NCBI GenBank assembly: GCA_964017155.1
Contig: OZ024861.1
Coordinates: forward strand, 47,526,513-47,590,512
Direction: 5' to 3'
Source of the DNA: Oasisia sp. SBJ-2009
Taxonomy: Eukaryota; Annelida; Polychaeta; Sabellida; Siboglinidae
DNA: 64,000 nt
Made by a program: the position numbers and the translations under genes. This document shows positions 58,701-64,000 of the stretch, piece by piece; the first letter of the stretch is position 1, and the number at the start of each line of letters is the position of its first letter. The notes beneath the pieces were generated by a model. It did not search any database, was not told the DNA's origin, and saw only the letters and a list, made by a program, of their open reading frames with translations.

Positions 58701-60800
58701 GTCGCAGCAGATGAAGTGGTCAGTGTTGGGTAGTCTATGCAGGAAGGGCGAGAGCAGTTGTAAGTGTTGGAAGGGTGGTAGCAGTGGTCAGTTGTGGGTG
58801 GTCCATTATTACTGACGTGTGATACTGTAGTAGTGATACCGATGTGTACGTGATAATGTAATAGTGATAATAAAATACTTACTGTGAAAGTAAATCAAAA
58901 CCCTCTGCATCATTGTTGTCAAAGTGTTGTGTACTTCTGTTGAAATACGGTTTAATCTCTGTTTCATCCATCATTTCGCACGTAATATTATTCCTTAATA
59001 TGCCACTAGAGGAGCATTGGTTCGCTACCTCCCGCTAGGGGCGCAGCTGATTCCCAGGATTGTCTACCTTTCAACCCTTATTTGAGTCAGACGTGCTGGT
59101 TAGTTCGTGCGGGGTGCTAAATGTGGGTTACGTATAAAGGGCTCCCTATGACGTGCTCGCTACGATTATGGATTGGCTAAAACTGGGTTACGCGTAACCC
59201 AGTTTTCGGTTGCACGGAACGCGCTCTGTGTCAAACTTCGATACGCGTAACCCAGTATTGCTGTAATATTGACCAATGAGGAGTGCGTCTGTATGGTGTA
59301 ATGAGGTTTCTAGGTCATGTTCGGAACAACATACAGACCAGCATGTCGCTTCATAGCCTCGGTTACCCAGGCTCCGTGAGGTGGCAGCACTTTTAAGCCC
59401 CTCAACTGAGCCTGGAACAGTATATGGGCTTAACTTTCTACATCCGGGTAGCCTTACCCCAGATTAGGGTTAAGACGCTGATTGGCTCTCAGGCCTACTA
59501 CGAAATTAAAATTAAAATAACGATATACTTTTACAAGATAATAATATCACATGAAAAGTATTCAACATTGAACTTATATTAACACAAAAGTAAGTAAAAA
59601 TTCAAATTTACAGTTGTTTATAAAATAAGAATTACGGCAGGATTAACCAGTATCCGTGAGGTGGCAGCATTGTCTAGCCCCACACGGATAGCATACCAGT
59701 TAAATAAGGATACCTTTTTATCAAATAATTGTGTATTATAAAAACTATTCAGAATTAAACTTATATTAACACACAAAAAATAGAAATACAAATTTGCAGT
59801 TGTTTATAATATTTCGGCAGTGTCCGTGAGGGGGCAGCATTGTATAGATCACGCGAATACCAAACAAAAGCCGTTAATGGGGCCAGACTGTCTTCTCGGC
59901 GTAGTTCCGCAGCCGACCGATAGTCGGTTAAGCGAGACTAGTCGCTTCAGTGATACCAGTAGCGCTTGATAGCTTCCGGCTTCGACACCAAGGGTCAACA
60001 ACGTCGAGTCTTCTTTCAGCTAGCATGACTTGTAGCCGTTGCTTTGACGTGTAGCTAAATATGTGGTCAACTTTCATTAACTATGAAGTAGAAATAATAT
60101 CACCTGTTGATGGGACAAGATCCAACAAAACGTTTAGGATATGCCTGAACCAACCTAGAACAATAGCACAATTTATATCATCGTACAATTGAGTACATTA
60201 CAGAATAACAAAAAAACTTAATCTTTAGAAGAAACTTAAATAGCTTAACTTAAATGACACGTCGCATGGTTGTTTGTCCCCTAGATGGGGACCATCGTCT
60301 ATTGTAATGTTAGCGTTATCCGCTAGATGGCGCTATCTTTTAAAGTAGCTAAAACCCAACAAAATGTTCTATGACGTAAAACAAACTCCAAGTTTCATGA
60401 TCGAAGGCGCCATAGTTTTCGCATAGAAAGTTACGAAAGTACCACGATGACTTAGTAAAATACGACAAAGAGACAACGCTATCGCGGCGAAACGCTAGAA
60501 TATTCTAAATATACAGTACGTTATCTCGTCGAGGCGGTGAATGTTAGGAAATTACCATAATGACTTAGTAAAATACGAATAGGTGAATCGTTACGAAATG
60601 CTATGAAGTTACCACACTGATTTAATTAAATACGAATACCTGACAAGGTTATCGCCTCGAAACTCTAAAACTTATGTTATGAAATGTGTATCAGATCGAT
60701 CTTGTACACATTTCTCTTGTCGGTGATGCGCCTGGCTGGCTACTTTCTACCACGGAAACGAAATCGCAACGCGTTCGTCTTCAGCCGCGCCAACACATAT
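58700..60800. other. Non-coding stretch with repeat scraps and CTCF-like motifs
   Basis: No open frame with a recognised domain. Contains an inverse piece of the intron-1 block (about 59370-59490), repeated CCGTGAGG(T/G)GGCAGC at about 59385, 59651 and 59822, a CCGCTAGATGGCGCTA at 60320-60335, and direct repeats around GTACCACGATGACTTAGTAAAATACGA-type sequence (60440, 60560, 60612). The part 60390-60480 is the inverse of the sequence upstream of the fragment at 27571. Confidence 0.5.
59179..59206. repeat. Perfect 28-bp palindrome
   Basis: AAAACTGGGTTACG followed at once by its complement. CTGGGTTACGCGT-like halves occur again at 59119 and 59243-59255, suggesting the ends of a small foldback element. 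Confidence 0.8.
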
Positions 60801-60808
60801 ATGATGAT

Positions 60809-60829
60809 GTCTCTCTCTCTTTCTCTCTT

Positions 60830-60903
<74 letters not shown>

Positions 60904-60912
60904 TCTCGCTCT
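60809..60912. repeat. (CT)n microsatellite
   Basis: CT run with TTTCTCT variants, followed by a short TATAT stretch. Confidence 0.95.
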
Positions 60913-61189
60913 ATATATGTATAATATATTGGATATGATATTGGATATGAGGGTATACTAGTACGTCTCCGAGTAGATATATGTATTGTTGTGGGCCGAT
61001 CATTATTTCATAAAACCTATGCGATCTATGGCGTTTATTTACCCAGATGTTACGTTGTTGTCTCTGTTTGTGCAGCAGTTAGCTTGCTTTTGCCTGAATG
61101 CTGAATTTTCGCGTTTCCGGGCCTTAAGGCGTTGCCACAAATATGCGCGAGTTGTTAACTCCAACTGCGTCTACCCTTGAATTTGTCAC

Positions 61190-62330
61190 GATGTGAAGGG
61201 TGATCGCTCAGAGTGTGACTCTTTCAGCACTACAAACTCCTCAAGTATGTCACGAAGATCACGGAGAGGATCTAGAAGAGAGAGTAAGAGAACAAGTGCG
61301 AATCAACAATATGCAGGTTGGCTATGTTATGGAAAGAAACGATAGGTGTCATCTCCATCGTAAGATAAATGCAGGCGAAACATTTGGCTAAGAAGCTCTA
61401 CCCAGAAAAAAGGCGTGTGACAGTGTACCAATGAATGCAATAAGAAGGGCCAAGGGGAAATCGTGTATATGTGAGTGGTTGGTTAGGGCAGATTGGATAT
61501 TGTACAGTGAAGCGAGTACCGTGGTGAGGACGGGGCAAGGAGACAGCAACAGCTTCGAGGTGAAGGTGGTTGAGCGTCAGAACTCAGTATTCAGCCCTCT
61601 GCTGTTTGCCATTGTGATAGACTTGGTGACAAAGAAGGCGACAGGAGAACTGCCCTGGTAGCTGCGATATATAGACGTTCTCGTCCTTACGACAACCACT
61701 AAGGAAGAACTGAGAAGGAATCTATGTAACGGCGCACGAGCTAGGACTGAAGGTGAACGCAGGGAAGCCGAAGATAACAGATAGCATAGGTGAGAGATGA
61801 ACGAGTATATTGCATGGCTGCGGTGAATCTGTAACAAGGGTTGCTGTTATCTCGCTTGAGCGTACGAAGTCGGTTCACAAAGGATGCAGTGGTATGAAGG
61901 ATAGGCTGCAGGTAGTTGGCGCACCAATGTCATGCAATATATGTCAGGGAGAGGTACCACATGCATAGGCAATGGAAGAGGACCAGGAAGTGGTTGGATG
62001 GATGGATATGCAACACAGTAGACCTATTCTGTCGCCTGGTTGACCTGGCGAGTTCGAAGGATGGGGTGGATGCAGCAACAACATCAAGAGTAAGATGTGC
62101 CTGGCTGAAATTCAGAGAATGAATATCCTGAAGACGAAGGGTCAGATGGACACAACGTGTGTCAGGGGTTATCTATCATATCACATGAGCCATGGCAACA
62201 CGTCACGAGGAAAGAACATATTTGAGATAAGAATGGTAAGTTGGATGGGTTGCGTATGCAGACCATTGCAGAGAAGGGTGAAAGCGGCGGCTAGTGGAGA
62301 TGTGATTAGAAAAACCAGGCTAATTGTGTA
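61190..62330 (+). pseudogene. Degenerate RTE-type LINE reverse transcriptase
   Basis: Successive frames carry RT pieces: KACDSVPMNAIRRA (motif A, usually KAFDSVPR), EWLVRADWILYSEASTVVRT, QNSVFSPLLFAIVIDLVTKK (motif B/PLLF region), ELPW, LRYIDVLVLTTTTKEELRRN (motif C, the ADD lost) and a CG....VHKGCSGMKDRL zinc-knuckle-like piece at about 61820-61900. Many frameshifts and stops. Confidence 0.75.
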
Positions 62331-62365
62331 CGTGCTTTTTGTGTTACGCTATAACAATAGCGTCA

Positions 62366-62406
62366 CACACACGCACGCACGCACGCACGCACGTGCGCGC
62401 GCGTGT
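62366..62406. repeat. (ACGC)n / (GCGC) short tract
   Basis: ACAC, then ACGC units ending in GTGCGCGCGCGTG. The following 62407-63080 is AT-rich with no gene I can see. Confidence 0.9.
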
Positions 62407-63081
62407 ATTGATAGCAATTTAAATTAACATGGTCTTGTGCACATCACCGCATGATTGATTTATAACACAATACAGTAAATGCTATAGTGGATACTCTGCT
62501 TAAAGGTGTGGGGTTTACTTTAAATTCAAATTGGTCTAACATTCGCGAGCACATCAATAGTTACGAAGATTAACCTTTATGTGGGTAAATGTTTACCGAT
62601 TTAAAACAAAAATTATAAATGTTCATAGGCCCTACATTGAGTACATTTCAGTACATATACAGTTAATGTAAAAACAAATCGCCTTACACAATGACAATTA
62701 TCGTTTTCTAACTAAATTCCTGTAAGACCTTATCCACACTATATTCATATTTTAATGTATAGATCACACATTAAAAAAAAAGTGAAATTTACTACAGCGT
62801 TATTAAATGAAGCACTTACAATTTCAACTCGCTAGCCGCTTTAATCTCGTTATGCATTTTATCTCTGCAAATAATTATGAGCATATGAAAAACAACTAAC
62901 GTTAACATGTAAACTGACAATTACTAAAAAAATTGAATATTGACAAACAAATTAAATTATAACAATATACTCTAGAAAGGCACAATAATTCGTACAAATG
63001 GTTTATTGTGATTTTTTTCAAAACCTTTCACGTTTACATACTAGCGAGGCTGCAAACGCAACATAAATTATTATTAGTATT

Positions 63082-64000
63082 GGCAGTGGCAGTGGCAGTG
63101 GCAGTGGCAGTGGCAGTGGCAGTGGCAGTGGCAGTGGCAGTGGCAGTGGCAGTGGCAGTGGCAGTGGCAGTGGCAGTGGCAGTGGCAGTGGCAGTGGCAG
63201 TGGCAGTGGCAGTGGCAGTGGCAGTGGCAGTGGCAGTGGCAGTGGCAGTGGCAGTGGCAGTGGCAGTGGCAGTGGCAGTGGCAGTGGCAGTGGCAGTGGC
63301 AGTGGCAGTGGCAGTGGCAGTGGCAGTGGCAGTGGCAGTGGCAGTGGCAGTGGCAGTGGCAGTGGCAGTGGCAGTGGCAGTGGCAGTGGCAGTGGCAGTG
63401 GCAGTGGCAGTGGCAGTGGCAGTGGCAGTGGCAGTGGCAGTGGCAGTGGCAGTGGCAGTGGCAGTGGCAGTGGCAGTGGCGGTGGCGGTGGCGGTGGCGG
63501 TGGCGGTGGCGGTGGCGGTGGCGGTGGCGGTGGCGGTGGCGGTGGCGGTGGCGGTGGCGGTGGCGGTGGCGGTGGCGGTGGCGGTGGCGGTGGCGGTGGC
63601 GGTGGCGGTGGCGGTGGCGGTGGCGGTGGCGGTGGCGGTGGCGGTGGCGGTGGCGGTGGCGGTGGCGGTGGCGGTGGCGGTGGCGGTGGCGGTGGCGGTG
63701 GCGGTGGCGGTGGCGGTGGCGGTGGCGGTGGCGGTGGCGGTGGCGGTGGCGGTGGCGGTGGCGGTGGCGGTGGCGGTGGCGGTGGCGGTGGCGGTGGCGG
63801 TGGCGGTGGCGGTGGCGGTGGCGGTGGCGGTGGCGGTGGCGGTGGCGGTGGCGGTGGCGGTGGCGGTGGCGGTGGCGGTGGCGGTGGCGGTGGCGGTGGC
63901 GGTGGCGGTGGCGGTGGCGGTGGCGGTGGCGGTGGCGGTGGCGGTGGCGGTGGCGGTGGCGGTGGCGGTGGCGGTGGCGGTGGCGGTGGCGGTGGCGGTG
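63082..64000. repeat. Two-block hexamer array GGCAGT then GGCGGT, cut by window end
   Basis: About 66 perfect GGCAGT units up to about 63476, then a switch to GGCGGT (about 87 units) running off the window. As in the pentamer arrays, the two blocks differ by one base (A to G) at a sharp border. Confidence 0.98.

Overview
This is a eukaryotic, metazoan window: genes have short spliced exons, introns are full of LINE remnants, terminal-inverted-repeat (TIR) transposons and (AT)n/(TG)n tracts, and no bacterial-style operons exist. I infer an aquatic invertebrate, most likely a lophotrochozoan such as a mollusc, from the transposon mix and the expanded glycosyltransferase family; the sequence alone does not prove the phylum.

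The only host gene family I recognise is core 1 beta-1,3-galactosyltransferase (C1GALT1, family GT31), present as seven tandem copies or fragments, all on the + strand. Two copies give complete, phase-consistent three-exon models. Gene A has exons 8660-8885, 16190-16983 and 17432-17581 (389 aa). Gene B has exons 33871-34153, 42361-43154 and 43568-43717 (408 aa). In both, exon 1 encodes the type II membrane anchor and stem, exon 2 the catalytic domain, exon 3 the conserved C-terminus. Open reading frames that run past exon 2 are reading through the GTAAGT donor into the intron. Copy C (51039-56300) has an in-frame stop in exon 2. The others are fragments: 379-1320, 19702-20006, 27571-27884 and 45374-45472.

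Layout: 1-5 kb, pentamer arrays, a pseudogene copy and inverted pieces of the locus; 5-8 kb, LINEs, one inserted into an older LINE fragment; 8-18 kb, gene A, whose first intron holds LINE fragments and a 4.2-kb TIR element; 18-28 kb, a pseudogene copy, a 7.4-kb TIR element with a nested nuclease-encoding transposon, and another gene fragment; 28-33 kb, LINE and Myb/SANT fragments; 33-44 kb, gene B; 44-51 kb, pentamer arrays and LINE ends; 51-56 kb, copy C, whose second intron contains a 2.84-kb XPG/PIN-nuclease transposon and a 24-unit tandem array of its own 3' splice site; 56-64 kb, long pentamer arrays, LINE remains and a hexamer array leaving the window.

The most unusual signals are (1) the 42-bp minisatellite made of repeated splice acceptors, (2) perfect pentanucleotide arrays at homologous positions that keep period 5 but differ in motif, and (3) two long-TIR transposons encoding an XPG/FEN-like nuclease with a CXC-type Cys cluster.
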